Shown: in pieces, positions 16,684 through 26,000 of the stretch
Layout of the letters: every line of letters starts with the position of its first letter
Position numbering within the stretch: the stretch's first letter is position 1
DNA from: Butyricimonas synergistica DSM 23225
GTDB taxonomy: Bacteria; Bacteroidota; Bacteroidia; Bacteroidales; Marinifilaceae
Reading direction: 5' to 3'
DNA: 64,000 nucleotides
Assembly (NCBI RefSeq): GCF_000379665.1
Contig: NZ_KB903369.1
Coordinates: 62,202 to 126,201, forward strand
The notes under the pieces: generated by a model
What the model saw: the letters and a program-made list of their open reading frames with translations, nothing else
Database searches by the model: none
Told to the model about the DNA's origin: nothing
Made by a program: the position numbers and the translations under genes

Positions 16684-19323
16684 ATGTATAAAATGTATTG
16701 TATGAAAAGATGGATTGTGTGTTTTTTGCTTTTGGTGTTTTTAATGCCTTTAGTACATGGAGTTACTGCGAGTGAAAGGAAAAAGAAAGACAAGGGCGAG
16801 CTTCCTGTTGCTAAGGAAACGAAATACGAGAAGTTGATGAAAAAAGCGGGACGGGAATCTGCCACGGGAGAATTCCTTTCCTTGCATAAAATCGAGGGAA
16901 AACTTTACGTGGAACTCCCGTTAAAGTATTGTGGACGTGATCTGTTGATTGCTTCCACGACAGCGGAATCCAGTAATTCCATGTTAGCTATGGTCGGGTA
17001 CAAGATGAATGACCCGTTGCACGTTAAATTTGTCAAGATGGATAGCACGATCGTGCTTCAGATGGTTAATTCCTCGATGGAGAGCGATGAAGAATTGGGA
17101 TTGGCTATCAAACGTAATTATCTGAATTCGTTTTATAAAAAGTATCCGGTGGTAACCTATAATAATGATTCGACATCGGTAGTCTTTGACATGACGGAAA
17201 TGTTCATCGGGGATGAGGAAGCGTTGAAGCCGGTGGAGAGCAATTATAGTATTCTCGGGATAACTTCTCGCTTGAAACCGGGATTCGGAATGTTGAATAA
17301 AATCAAAGCTTTCAGTGACAATATCACCATCGAGTCGTACATGACGTATGATTATAGTATCACCTTTTTTGGCGAGGAACTTGGGTCAGGTGCGTTGACA
17401 ACAAAACTCGTGCGCACGATATTGCTGTTGCCGGAAGACCAAATGAAACCGAGAATTGCAGATTCTCGTATCGGGATATTCCTTACCGGTAAAGAAAATA
17501 TCACGATGACAAAGGATGGAATTGAAAGTTACGCATTGGTCAACCGTTGGCGCTTGGAACCGAAGGATATGAAAGCGTGGGAACGCGGGGAACTGGTGGA
17601 ACCGGTGAAGCCGATCGTGTGGTATATTGATGACGCTTTCCCCGAGTCGTGGAAAGAACCGTTGAAACAATCGGTTTTGATTTGGAATAAGGCGTTTGAA
17701 AAGATTGGTTTTAAAAATGTTATGATCGCTCGTGATTTTCCGAAAGATGATCCGGATTTCGACCCAGATAACCTGAAGTATTCGTGCATCCGCTATGTTC
17801 CGATTTCTGTAGAGAATGCTATGGGACCGTCTTGGGTGGACCCGAGGACCGGAGAGATTATCAACGCCACTGTATTGGTTTATAATGATGTGATTAAATT
17901 GATCAATAGTTGGCGTTTCGTGCAAACGGCGCAGATTGACCCGAGAGTGCGAGGGAAAAAGTTGCCTCAAGAGGTTGTGGATGAATCACTGGCCTATGTG
18001 TTCGCCCACGAGATTGGTCACACGTTAGGCTTGATGCATAACATGGCAGCTTCTAGTGCGTATCCGGTAGATTCGTTACGTTCTGCCACTTTCACGCAGA
18101 AATACGGAACGACGCCTTCTATCATGGATTATGCCCGTTTCAATTATGTGGCTCAACCGGGTGATGAGGGAGTACGCGTGTCGCCTCCGGATATGGGCGT
18201 GTATGACGAGTACGCCATAAAATGGTTGTATTCTCCGATCCCAGGTAATAAGTCCGTGCAGGAAGAGGCTAAAATATTGGAAAGTTGGGTGGATGAAAAA
18301 GCCGGTGATCCGATCTTCCGTTACGGGAAACAGCAAGTGTATTCCCGTTATGACCCGAGTGCGCTTGAAGAAGATTTAGGGGATGATGCTTGCAAAGCGG
18401 GTGATTACGGTATCAAGAACTTGAAATACATCTTGAAAAACTTGAATACTTGGATTAAGGACGACGAATCGACAGCTCATCGCCAGGCATTGTATGCCGA
18501 TCTTTGCAACCAATATGCCCGTTATTTGATGAATGCTTTGGCAAACGTGGGAGGTATTTATTTGACGGAAGTAAAAGATGGTACTCCTGGCGATCGTTGG
18601 AAATCCGTGCCGAGAGAGGTGCAACAAAAATCGTTAAAATGGGTGATTAAACAACTGTGCGAAAGCGATTGGTTGGATGAAAAGGAGGTGATTGACAAAT
18701 TCCCGTTGTCGGTAAATAAATCTCTTGTTTTGAAAACGGTCGTGGGGAAAAAGTTGTTCCAGCTGAATAATGGCGTGTTGCTGTCTGCTCATGTCAGTGC
18801 TCGACCTTATACGTCAGAGGAATATTACAATGACCTTTTCTCCGGTGTTTGGGAACCGACGATCCAAGGGCGTAAATTGACAGTAGGCGATAAATTATTG
18901 CAAAGATTGGCGGTGCAAGAGGTGATCACTTCTGCCGGAAAAATCATGAAAAAGAGTGGGGGTAAGTCTTTGCAGACATTAGGTATGATTTATGCACCTT
19001 CCGTGGATGAAATCGCCCTTCGGGGGTTGGATGCCACCGGTTGGATTAACGAACATTTGCCTGAATTGAGAGCACTTGAGGAAGAATATGGCAAAGGGTA
19101 TGTAGCAGCTTGTATGCAGAAAAAACATCAATTCGGGGATACGGGTGATTATGGTTGGCAGAAAGAAGTGAACGTGGGAGCGATAGACGAATCTGCTGCT
19201 TATTGTGCTGCCATGTTAAAGAAAATAGAGCAGTTGGTAAAAACGAAGGTGTCGACAGCAAACGCTAGCGATAAAATTCATTACCAGTCTATTCTGTTAA
19301 TGATTGAGGCACAGAAGAAATAG
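16684..19323 (+). CDS. Secreted zinc-dependent metalloprotease, system 1
   Basis: An 879-residue exported protease with the DUF5118/DUF5117/DUF4953-type layout found next to SusCD pairs. A signal peptide (MKRWIVCFLLLVFLMPLV, probably starting at Met7, position 16702) is followed by beta-rich N-terminal domains to about residue 290. The catalytic domain carries HEIGHTLGLMH (His442, Glu443, His446, His452) and a Met-turn-like SIMDYA (Met481), a metzincin-type site that looks complete. It starts 6 bases after the preceding lipoprotein gene and ends the operon at a bidirectional terminator. I infer that it cleaves proteins or peptides for the SusCD pair. Confidence 0.92.
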   Translation: MYKMYCMKRWIVCFLLLVFLMPLVHGVTASERKKKDKGELPVAKETKYEKLMKKAGRESATGEFLSLHKIEGKLYVELPLKYCGRDLLIASTTAESSNSMLAMVGYKMNDPLHVKFVKMDSTIVLQMVNSSMESDEELGLAIKRNYLNSFYKKYPVVTYNNDSTSVVFDMTEMFIGDEEALKPVESNYSILGITSRLKPGFGMLNKIKAFSDNITIESYMTYDYSITFFGEELGSGALTTKLVRTILLLPEDQMKPRIADSRIGIFLTGKENITMTKDGIESYALVNRWRLEPKDMKAWERGELVEPVKPIVWYIDDAFPESWKEPLKQSVLIWNKAFEKIGFKNVMIARDFPKDDPDFDPDNLKYSCIRYVPISVENAMGPSWVDPRTGEIINATVLVYNDVIKLINSWRFVQTAQIDPRVRGKKLPQEVVDESLAYVFAHEIGHTLGLMHNMAASSAYPVDSLRSATFTQKYGTTPSIMDYARFNYVAQPGDEGVRVSPPDMGVYDEYAIKWLYSPIPGNKSVQEEAKILESWVDEKAGDPIFRYGKQQVYSRYDPSALEEDLGDDACKAGDYGIKNLKYILKNLNTWIKDDESTAHRQALYADLCNQYARYLMNALANVGGIYLTEVKDGTPGDRWKSVPREVQQKSLKWVIKQLCESDWLDEKEVIDKFPLSVNKSLVLKTVVGKKLFQLNNGVLLSAHVSARPYTSEEYYNDLFSGVWEPTIQGRKLTVGDKLLQRLAVQEVITSAGKIMKKSGGKSLQTLGMIYAPSVDEIALRGLDATGWINEHLPELRALEEEYGKGYVAACMQKKHQFGDTGDYGWQKEVNVGAIDESAAYCAAMLKKIEQLVKTKVSTANASDKIHYQSILLMIEAQKK

Positions 19324-19339
19324 GAAATGTTATATATTA

Positions 19340-19374
19340 AAAAATCCGGTCAAAACGATTTGACCGGATTTTTT
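19340..19374. terminator. Bidirectional terminator between system 1 and hsp20
   Basis: A long symmetric stem (AAATCCGGTCAAA with TTTGACCGGATTT, loop ACGA) is flanked by A on the left and T on the right, so it can end transcription from both convergent sides. Confidence 0.9.
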
Positions 19375-19390
19375 ATGGTTACCTTAAATC

Positions 19391-19819
19391 TTATTTTATC
19401 TCGATAGTTCTCTGTGCTTTTTTAATTTCCTCTACGGATATTTTTGGCAGATCGATGGTCAATACCCCGTTATCTACTCCAGCTGCAATTTTTTCCTTGT
19501 CGACGTCGTCGGGCAGAATCATGGTTTGTTGGAATTTTGAGTACGAGAATTCACGTCGCAGGTAGCGTTGTTCTTTCTTTTCCTCTTTGTTTTCAACTTT
19601 TTTCTCCATGGTGATGACGAGATTATTGTCTTCGTCTATGCGAACGTTAAAATCTTCTTTCGTCATCCCCGGGGCAGCAACTTCCACTTTATAATCTTTT
19701 TCCGATTCAATCACGTTGATTGCTGGTGCAGTTGCGTTTGCTCTCGTCATCCACTCGTTATCAAAGAAATCATTAAAGATACTTGGTAACCAATTTTGAG
19801 TTCTTCTTACAGGCATCAT
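19391..19819 (-). CDS. Hsp20/alpha-crystallin small heat shock protein
   Basis: A 142-residue small heat shock protein, an ATP-independent holdase that binds unfolding proteins in the cytoplasm. The alpha-crystallin domain spans about 35-130, with VAAPGMTKEDFNVRI near its start and the conserved GVLTIDLPK near its end. The C-terminal tail has no clear IxI; it ends in RTIEIK, which contains IEI. A good Shine-Dalgarno (AGGAG, 19829-19833) lies in the loop of a small AU-rich hairpin. A consensus-like sigma-54 promoter lies about 90 bases upstream. The gene is convergent with system 1 and stands alone. Confidence 0.93.
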   Translation of the reverse strand: MMPVRRTQNWLPSIFNDFFDNEWMTRANATAPAINVIESEKDYKVEVAAPGMTKEDFNVRIDEDNNLVITMEKKVENKEEKKEQRYLRREFSYSKFQQTMILPDDVDKEKIAAGVDNGVLTIDLPKISVEEIKKAQRTIEIK

Positions 19820-19821
19820 AA

Positions 19822-19841
19822 TTAAAGTCTCCTATCTTTAA
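19822..19841 (-). promoter_or_regulatory. AU-rich hairpin enclosing the hsp20 ribosome-binding site
   Basis: On the minus strand TTAAAG, ATAGGAGA, CTTTAA forms a perfect 6-bp stem whose loop contains the AGGAG sequence. Such a weak stem could be temperature-sensitive. It is short, so chance is possible. Confidence 0.35.
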
Positions 19842-19906
19842 GTTTAACATTCAATCTTTTCTTCGGACTTCGGTTCTTTTATGAACCGCTGTTCGATAAT
19901 GGATAG

Positions 19907-19923
19907 TGCAAAGCTTGTGCCAA
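19907..19923 (-). promoter_or_regulatory. Sigma-54-type promoter of hsp20
   Basis: The minus strand reads TTGGCAC, 5 bases, TTGCA: the -24 GG and -12 GC dinucleotides are separated by exactly 10 bases, and all conserved positions of the RpoN consensus match. The predicted leader is about 75 bases. No RpoN activator gene is in the window. Confidence 0.55.
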
Positions 19924-20078
19924 TGCGGTTTGTGGACTTTTTGTCATGGTTATTATGTCAAATTTTCATTTTTGGAGATTCTCGAGTGACAAATATTTTT
20001 CGATTTCAGGTACATTTTTGTGATAATAGTTGTAGCTTTATGGCTGTTTAAATAGGTATATACTTAATAAATATATTT

Positions 20079-20957
20079 ATGCATAGATTGAATAAAACTT
20101 ACAATTGGGCTAGAACAATATTTGTTTTGGCGTGTGTCGTTAGTCTGGGATGGATATCTCCCGTAATGGCTCATGGAATGGAGGTTCGTCAGGCTGACGG
20201 AGATACTACCGTGTATGTAGTTGCTGATGTTCAACCGGAATTTAATGGGAACTTGAATCAATGGCTCGGGGAAAATATCATGTACCCGGAGGAAGCTCAA
20301 CAGGAACGTATAGAGGGTAAGGTGTTCGTGACCTTCGTGGTAGAGAAAGATGGTGCTGTTTCACAGGTTAGAGTGGTGCGTTCGGCACATCCGATTCTGG
20401 ATGCCGAGGCTTTGCGGGTAATTCAAAATATGCCAAAATGGAAACCTGCCACTATGGGCGGACAACCCGTACGTTTCTCCAAAACTTTGCCGATCACGTT
20501 TAAATTGGCTCCCGAGGAATTGACTTACGAAATGTATTTAAAAAATTTGGAAGAAGAAGCCAAAATGTTGAAACAAGGAGAGCAATTGTCGCCGGAAGAC
20601 CAGGCTGCCCGGGTAGAGGCTTTCAAAAAGCAATTGGGCGATGATGCCACGCTTTATAAAATGTTATTGGAAAAGAGCCAGGATATAAAGAAAGGGATCG
20701 ATAGTTTGGTAAAAGCTCAAACCAAAGTATTGAAACTGAAGAAAAACGACGTCAAAGAATTGACCAAAATATACGAGAACGAGATTGATGCGAAAATCAA
20801 ATTGATCGAGAGTCTGGGAACGAATGATTTTGTTAGCAAGTTTGTTGCTTCCGAGATCAAGATGAGACAATTCGAGATGGATAAAATGTTGCAGATAAAA
20901 GATTTATTGAAAGATCGTTTCAAAGATTATTTCGAGAATTATATTTTGCCACAGTAA
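20079..20957 (+). CDS. Exported TonB C-terminal-domain protein with helical tail
   Basis: A 292-residue protein. A hydrophobic N-terminus (TIFVLACVVSLGWISPVMA) is a signal peptide or anchor. A TonB C-terminal domain follows at about 55-145 (YPEEAQQERIEGKVFVTF; DAEALRVIQNMPKW). Usual TonB proteins have the membrane anchor, a long proline-rich linker, then this domain at the very end. Here there is almost no linker, and a charged, coiled-coil-like tail of about 145 residues (146-292) comes after the domain. It is therefore not a standard energy transducer. It lies between two TonB-receptor systems as a single gene. A structural or regulatory role in the envelope is possible; function is unknown. 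Confidence 0.82.
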   Translation: MHRLNKTYNWARTIFVLACVVSLGWISPVMAHGMEVRQADGDTTVYVVADVQPEFNGNLNQWLGENIMYPEEAQQERIEGKVFVTFVVEKDGAVSQVRVVRSAHPILDAEALRVIQNMPKWKPATMGGQPVRFSKTLPITFKLAPEELTYEMYLKNLEEEAKMLKQGEQLSPEDQAARVEAFKKQLGDDATLYKMLLEKSQDIKKGIDSLVKAQTKVLKLKKNDVKELTKIYENEIDAKIKLIESLGTNDFVSKFVASEIKMRQFEMDKMLQIKDLLKDRFKDYFENYILPQ

Positions 20958-20978
20958 AGTAATTGTGTGGTATCCTAT

Positions 20979-21019
20979 TTTGGGGTTGTTCAGAAAATCT
21001 TTTTTTGAACAACCCCAAA
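20979..21019 (+). terminator. Terminator-like hairpin after the TonB-domain gene
   Basis: A perfect 14-bp stem, TTTGGGGTTGTTCA (20979-20992) with TGAACAACCCCAAA (21006-21019), encloses a 13-base loop. The T-run lies in the loop rather than after the stem, so termination is likely but not textbook. Confidence 0.65.
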
Positions 21020-21056
21020 TTGTATTAGATAATTAATGATATATGATTAATTTTAT

Positions 21057-21064
21057 TATCTTTG
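21057..21064 (+). promoter_or_regulatory. -7 element of sigma gene 2
   Basis: TATCTTTG fits TAnnTTTG and lies 19 bases before the ATG at 21084. No clear TTTG is found at the -33 position. Confidence 0.45.
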
Positions 21065-21083
21065 AGGTAGTAAAGGGATAACT

Positions 21084-21662
21084 ATGGGTTTGTCGGATAC
21101 GGATATTTTAGACTTCATTCGGAAAGATAAAGCAGCTGGAATACAACAATTATTTGTCCGGTATTATCGTCCGTTGGTGTTATTCGCCGATGAATTTCTG
21201 AAAAATCGTTTGGAGGCAGAAGATATCGTGCAGGAGTTGTTTGTGAAACTATGGGAAGATGACTATTTAATTCGGGTAACAGATGTGTCTTTAGCTTCTT
21301 ACCTTTATTCAGCCGTGAGAAATAGGGCGATTTCTTGTCTTCAAAAAAAGGATATATTACGTGGTAGCAAAGAATTGGAAGGAATGGATATTTCCGAGGA
21401 AATGGTTGTGGATATTGACGAGGAACGGATGGAGATTGTGATGCGGGAGGTTGAACGTTTGCCGGATAGAACCCGTCAGGTTGTGGAATGTGTGATGTTG
21501 AGAGGATTGAAATACAAGGAGGCGGCAGAAGAATTGTGTATTTCGATCAATACGGTGAAGTTTTTGTTAAAAGAGGGGACGAAGCGTTTGCGGGAAAAAT
21601 TTGCTTCCGTGAGATCGGATATCCTTTTTCTTTTCTTGCGTAGAGTTCAACGTCGAGAATGA
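21084..21662 (+). CDS. ECF RNA polymerase sigma factor, system 2
   Basis: A 192-residue FecI-like sigma factor. Region 2 is at about 25-60 (LEAEDIVQELFVKLWED), region 4 at about 125-180 (LPDRTRQVVECVMLRGLKYKEAAEEL, helix-turn-helix in CISINTVKFLLKEGTK). It is about 10 residues longer than sigma 1 because of a C-terminal tail (FLRRVQRRE). It heads the second cell-surface signalling operon. A candidate ECF promoter lies in the 151-base gap before its FecR gene. Confidence 0.93.
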   Translation: MGLSDTDILDFIRKDKAAGIQQLFVRYYRPLVLFADEFLKNRLEAEDIVQELFVKLWEDDYLIRVTDVSLASYLYSAVRNRAISCLQKKDILRGSKELEGMDISEEMVVDIDEERMEIVMREVERLPDRTRQVVECVMLRGLKYKEAAEELCISINTVKFLLKEGTKRLREKFASVRSDILFLFLRRVQRRE

Positions 21663-21766
21663 ATTATCGACATTGCTGACTTGCGTGTTAAGATACTTGT
21701 AATACAAATTTAGAGGATTGTTCAAGGATCGGATTATTATTTATGAAAAAAAATAGAAAATCACCT

Positions 21767-21793
21767 ACCCGTTTTTTTGATTTTTGAGTCTTA
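21767..21793 (+). promoter_or_regulatory. Candidate ECF sigma promoter before fecR, system 2
   Basis: ACCC (21767-21770) and GTCTTA (21788-21793) are separated by 17 bases and lie 26 bases (from GTCT) before the ATG at 21814. This matches systems 1 and 3 and shows that the in-frame TTG at 21784 is not the start. Confidence 0.6.
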
Positions 21794-21813
21794 CTGGTAA
21801 AAACAGGATAATA

Positions 21814-22950
21814 ATGAAGTTACCGGAAGAGATACATGAACTAATTCTAGCCAAGTTGGCAGGGGAAATTGACTCGGAAGAAGAGGCAAGATTACATGCT
21901 TGGTTGGAAGAGAACGAGCGGAATCAGGGAGCGTATCAGGAATTCTGTTCCTTGTGGTATGCGGGTAAATGGGGTGCATTGCGGGATAGTGTGAATCGGG
22001 ATAGTGGATGGGAAAAAGTGTTGCGTCGTCGTCGGTATAAATATCGTAATATGTGGTCTCGGGTGGCAGTGGCGGCTGTTGTTGTGTTCGTGATAGGTTT
22101 TGTCGGGTGGAATTGGTCGAAAGACGAGAAAGTACAAGTTACGGAGCATATATCGGTATGGAAAAATGCTGACATAAAATTAATACTTTCCTCGGGGGAG
22201 GAGGTCAATTTGAAGATGGTGGGCAAAGGTGAGATTAATGATGAAGGGATGGTTATTCGTTCCGATTCGGCTTATTTGGACTATACTGGGCAGACAGGAA
22301 TTGTTATGGGATACAACGAGCTGATTGTCCCGAAATGTGGTGAATATCGTTTGCGTTTGCCGGACGGGAGTTCCGTGGTGTTGAACGCCGAGTCTAAGTT
22401 GCGTTTTCCGTTGAATTTCACGGGAGAGAAGCGGGAGGTTTTTCTTGACGGGGAGGCTTGTTTCGAGATCGTGAAGGATTCTTTGAGACCGTTTGTCGTT
22501 CATACGGCTAAAACAGACGTGCGGGTGTTGGGTACTTTGTTCAACGTGTCTGCTTATCCGGAAGAGGTGCGTATGGAAATAACACTGGTGAATGGTGCTG
22601 TCCAAGTGAATGCGGCAGATTATCAGGAACGTTTGAAGCCCAATCAACAATTCGTGTTGGATAATAGTACTTTGCAGGCTCGAGTGCGAGAGGTGGATGC
22701 AAGAACTTATATCGCATGGACGGATGGGTTGTTCCGTTTTGATGCAATGCCTTTGGAACAATTGATGTCGAGATTGAGCCGTTGGTTCGATGTTTCTTAT
22801 GAATTCAAGGATGAAACCTTGAAAAAGATACGCTTCACGGGTGGTTTCCGGAAATACGATGATATAAACGACATCATGAAAATGATTGGGGAAATTACGA
22901 ATGTGTCATTTAAAATGGTTGATAATAAGGTTGTAATAGATAAAAAATAG
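21814..22950 (+). CDS. FecR-type anti-sigma factor, system 2
   Basis: A 378-residue inner-membrane anti-sigma factor. The cytoplasmic N-terminus (MKLPEEIHELILAKLAGEI) is followed by one membrane helix at about 84-101 (VAVAAVVVFVIGFVGW). The periplasmic FecR domain contains GEYRLRLPDGSSVVLNAESK and VLGTLFNVSAYPEE; the C-terminal DUF4974-type domain begins near DGLFRFDAMPLEQLMSRL. The start at 21814 is chosen because an AGGA-like sequence precedes it and the longer frame would begin inside the candidate promoter. It should receive the signal from the receptor at 23042. A hairpin follows 10 bases after the stop codon. Confidence 0.93.
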   Translation: MKLPEEIHELILAKLAGEIDSEEEARLHAWLEENERNQGAYQEFCSLWYAGKWGALRDSVNRDSGWEKVLRRRRYKYRNMWSRVAVAAVVVFVIGFVGWNWSKDEKVQVTEHISVWKNADIKLILSSGEEVNLKMVGKGEINDEGMVIRSDSAYLDYTGQTGIVMGYNELIVPKCGEYRLRLPDGSSVVLNAESKLRFPLNFTGEKREVFLDGEACFEIVKDSLRPFVVHTAKTDVRVLGTLFNVSAYPEEVRMEITLVNGAVQVNAADYQERLKPNQQFVLDNSTLQARVREVDARTYIAWTDGLFRFDAMPLEQLMSRLSRWFDVSYEFKDETLKKIRFTGGFRKYDDINDIMKMIGEITNVSFKMVDNKVVIDKK

Positions 22951-22959
22951 AGAATGAAA

Positions 22960-22988
22960 ATCGGGTAACGCTTGCAACATTACCCGAT
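22960..22988 (+). promoter_or_regulatory. Hairpin between fecR and susC, system 2
   Basis: ATCGGGTAA (22960-22968) pairs with TTACCCGAT (22980-22988). There is no T-run after it. The position is equivalent to the hairpins at 10669 and 46097. Confidence 0.5.
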
Positions 22989-23041
22989 ATTATCTCCCTC
23001 GGCAAAAGGGAGTGTGATTTATAAAACTTAAAAACAAATGT

Positions 23042-26000
23042 ATGAAAAAAAGTCGAAAGTATCGACCTGTCATTCTTAAAAGCAGGTGGAATAAAATTTG
23101 TACGATTATGAAATTGACATTGTTTATGTGTTGTTTTTTCGTGCTTGCCTCTTTTGGAAATAGTTTATCCCAACAGAGGGTGAGCATGAGTTTGGGTAAA
23201 ACTACGATCAAGGAAGCCTTGACAGAATTCCAGCGGATGACGAACATGATCGTGATCTATAGTGATGATAATTTCGAGGTGACTCGTGAAGTGGTAGCTA
23301 ATTTTAAAGATGTGGAATTGGATGTATTTCTCAAGGAACTATTGAAGGGAAGCGGGATGACTTATAAATTGATGGAGGATTATATTTTAATAATGCCATC
23401 TAAAGTTTCTGTTGCGGATTCCTTGAATCAATTGAAGAAATATGTTGTCCGGGGAGTTGTCAAAGACGAGAAGGGTGTGACGATGCCAGGAGTTACTGTT
23501 CTTATCAAAGAAACGAAAGTTGGGGTCGCCACGGATGTAGATGGTAAGTTTGAATTGACGACTACAGATTCAAGTAAATTAGTTCTTGTGTTTTCATTTA
23601 TCGGGATGAAAACGACCGAGGTGAAATATACCGGGCAGAAATTGATAAACGTAACCATGCAAGAAGACGTGGGAGAACTGGAAGATGTGGTGGTGACGGG
23701 ATACGCTAACGTGAGGAAAACAAGTTTTACCGGAAACTCTGTGCAGGTGAACAAGGAGGAGTTGATGCGGGTGTCAAGTCGGAATGTGGTGGATGCCTTG
23801 CAGGTATTTGATCCCTCTTTGCGGGTCATGTTAAATAACGAAATGGGTTCAGACCCGAACACGTTACCCGAGTTCTATATCCGGGGACAATCCGGTATCG
23901 GAACTAAAGAATTGGACAAAACCAATTTGAAGAGTAATCCGAATGCCCCGGTATTTATCCTGGATGGTTTCGAGGTAAGTTTGGAAAAAGTGTACGATAT
24001 GGATATGAACCGGATCGAGAGTATGACCATTCTGAAAGATGCGGCGGCAACGGCAATATACGGGTCTCGGGCTGCGAATGGGGTCATCGTGATCGAAAGT
24101 GTGGCACCGAGGGCGGGGAAATTAAACGTGTCATATAATTTGGTTACTTCATTAACGGCTCCCGATTTATCTGACTATAATCTGATGAATGCACGGGAAA
24201 AGATAGAAGCGGAAGAAGCTGCCAAATTTTATGTTCCGAAAGAGAATGCCTCTTCTTCCGAAATGAATAGGTTGGAACAGGAACGTTTGAGTAAATGGGA
24301 CCGAGTTAATGAGGGGGTGAATACTTACTGGTTGGGACAACCTTTGCAAAATCAGTTTAACCACAAGCATAGCCTTTACATTGACGGGGGAAGTGAAAAT
24401 ATCCGTTTAGGGGTTGATTTGAAATATGATATTCAGGGTGGTGTAATGAAAGAATCCGGACGCGACAAGATGGGGGTTGGGTTTTACGTGGATTACCGGC
24501 TGAAAAAATTACAAGTGAAAAATTATATCACGTACGATGAGGTTAAAGCAAAAGCATCCCCTTATGGTAATTTTAAAGATTATGCTGAGAAATTACCGTA
24601 TGATAAATTTAAGGACGATCAGGGGCATTATGTGCGTCGCTTGCAACAAGAAGACGGGAGGAACGGTTGGCATGCTCCGGCGGGTAATCTGGTAAATCCG
24701 TTATATGAAGCGAAAGAATTGTCTAATTTTAGCAAGAGCACGTATAATGAAATCACGAATAATTTGAGTGTGAACTGGTATTTGCTGGATAACCTACAAA
24801 TAAAAGGACAGTTTACCATATCGAAAAAGAATTCTTTGGCAGAAGACTTTTTAGATCCGTTGTCGGGAGAGTTCTTGACAGATGCCCAATATCCGGGACG
24901 ATTAACACAAAACAAATCGGATGAGATTCGGATTAATACCAATTTGTTTGCGAATTACGTGAATCAGTTCGGGAAAAACAATTTGAACGTGTCCCTCGGG
25001 TTGAACACAGTGGAGCGGAGGTATGAATCTTCTTCGTCTGTTTTTGAGGGATTTCCTTCGGGGCATTTACACTCCCCTCAGTATGCTGCTAAAGAAGCCA
25101 GGAAAGCCTCTTTCTCGGATAATCATACCCGTTTGTTCGGGACTTTTTTTGCGTTGAATTACACGTATGATGATATTTACCTTCTGGATGTTTCTTGTCG
25201 TTTGGATGGTTCTTCGGAGTTCGGTGCCGATAAAAAGTTTGCCCCCTTCTGGTCTGGAGGCGTGGGTTTGAATGTTCACAAGTATGAGTTCATGAAAGAG
25301 AATGACTTATTTAGTACTTTGAGGTTCCGAATTACTTACGGGCAGACCGGAAAAGTGAATTTCCCGGCTTATGCGGCGAAACATTCGTATGATTTGTTGG
25401 AAGATTGGTATGATACGGGTAGTGGGGCGATACTGAAATATTATGGCAACCGGAAATTGAAATGGGAAGTGACGAACGAGTTCGATGTCGGGATGAATGT
25501 TGGTTTGTTGAAAGAACGGATCATTTTGAAGTTTGACTACTATAATAAAGTGACCAAGGATTTGATCACCCCCGTTACGGTTCAAACGTCAACCGGTTTT
25601 ACCAGTTATAACGATAACGTGGGGGAAATCGAGAACCGGGGTGTCGAACTGGACTTGAGAGTGAATGCAATACGGCAGAAAGACCTGTCGGTGGTCGTTT
25701 ACGGGAATCTGGCTCACAACCGGAACAAGATATTGAAAATATCCGAATCGTTGAAGGCGTATAATGCTAGAATTGACGAGGAGTTCGCACAATATGAAGC
25801 CAACGGGGCTTTAAGAAAAGACCAGGCATTTGCAAAGCCTTTGCTGAAATATGTGGAGGGAGGGTCTTTGAATTCCATTTTCGGGATGAAATCTTTGGGA
25901 ATAAACCCGGCAGACGGGGATGAAATATTTGAAAGATCAAACGGAACGATTACCTACACGTGGTTTAGTCCGGATCAACAGATTATCGGAAACAAAGAAC

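Noticed and set aside
21742-21786. A 14-codon open frame (ATG at 21742) between sigma 2 and fecR 2, as a leader peptide
   Set aside because: It overlaps the candidate ECF promoter, and systems 1 and 3 have no equivalent peptide in that gap; the conserved element is the promoter.
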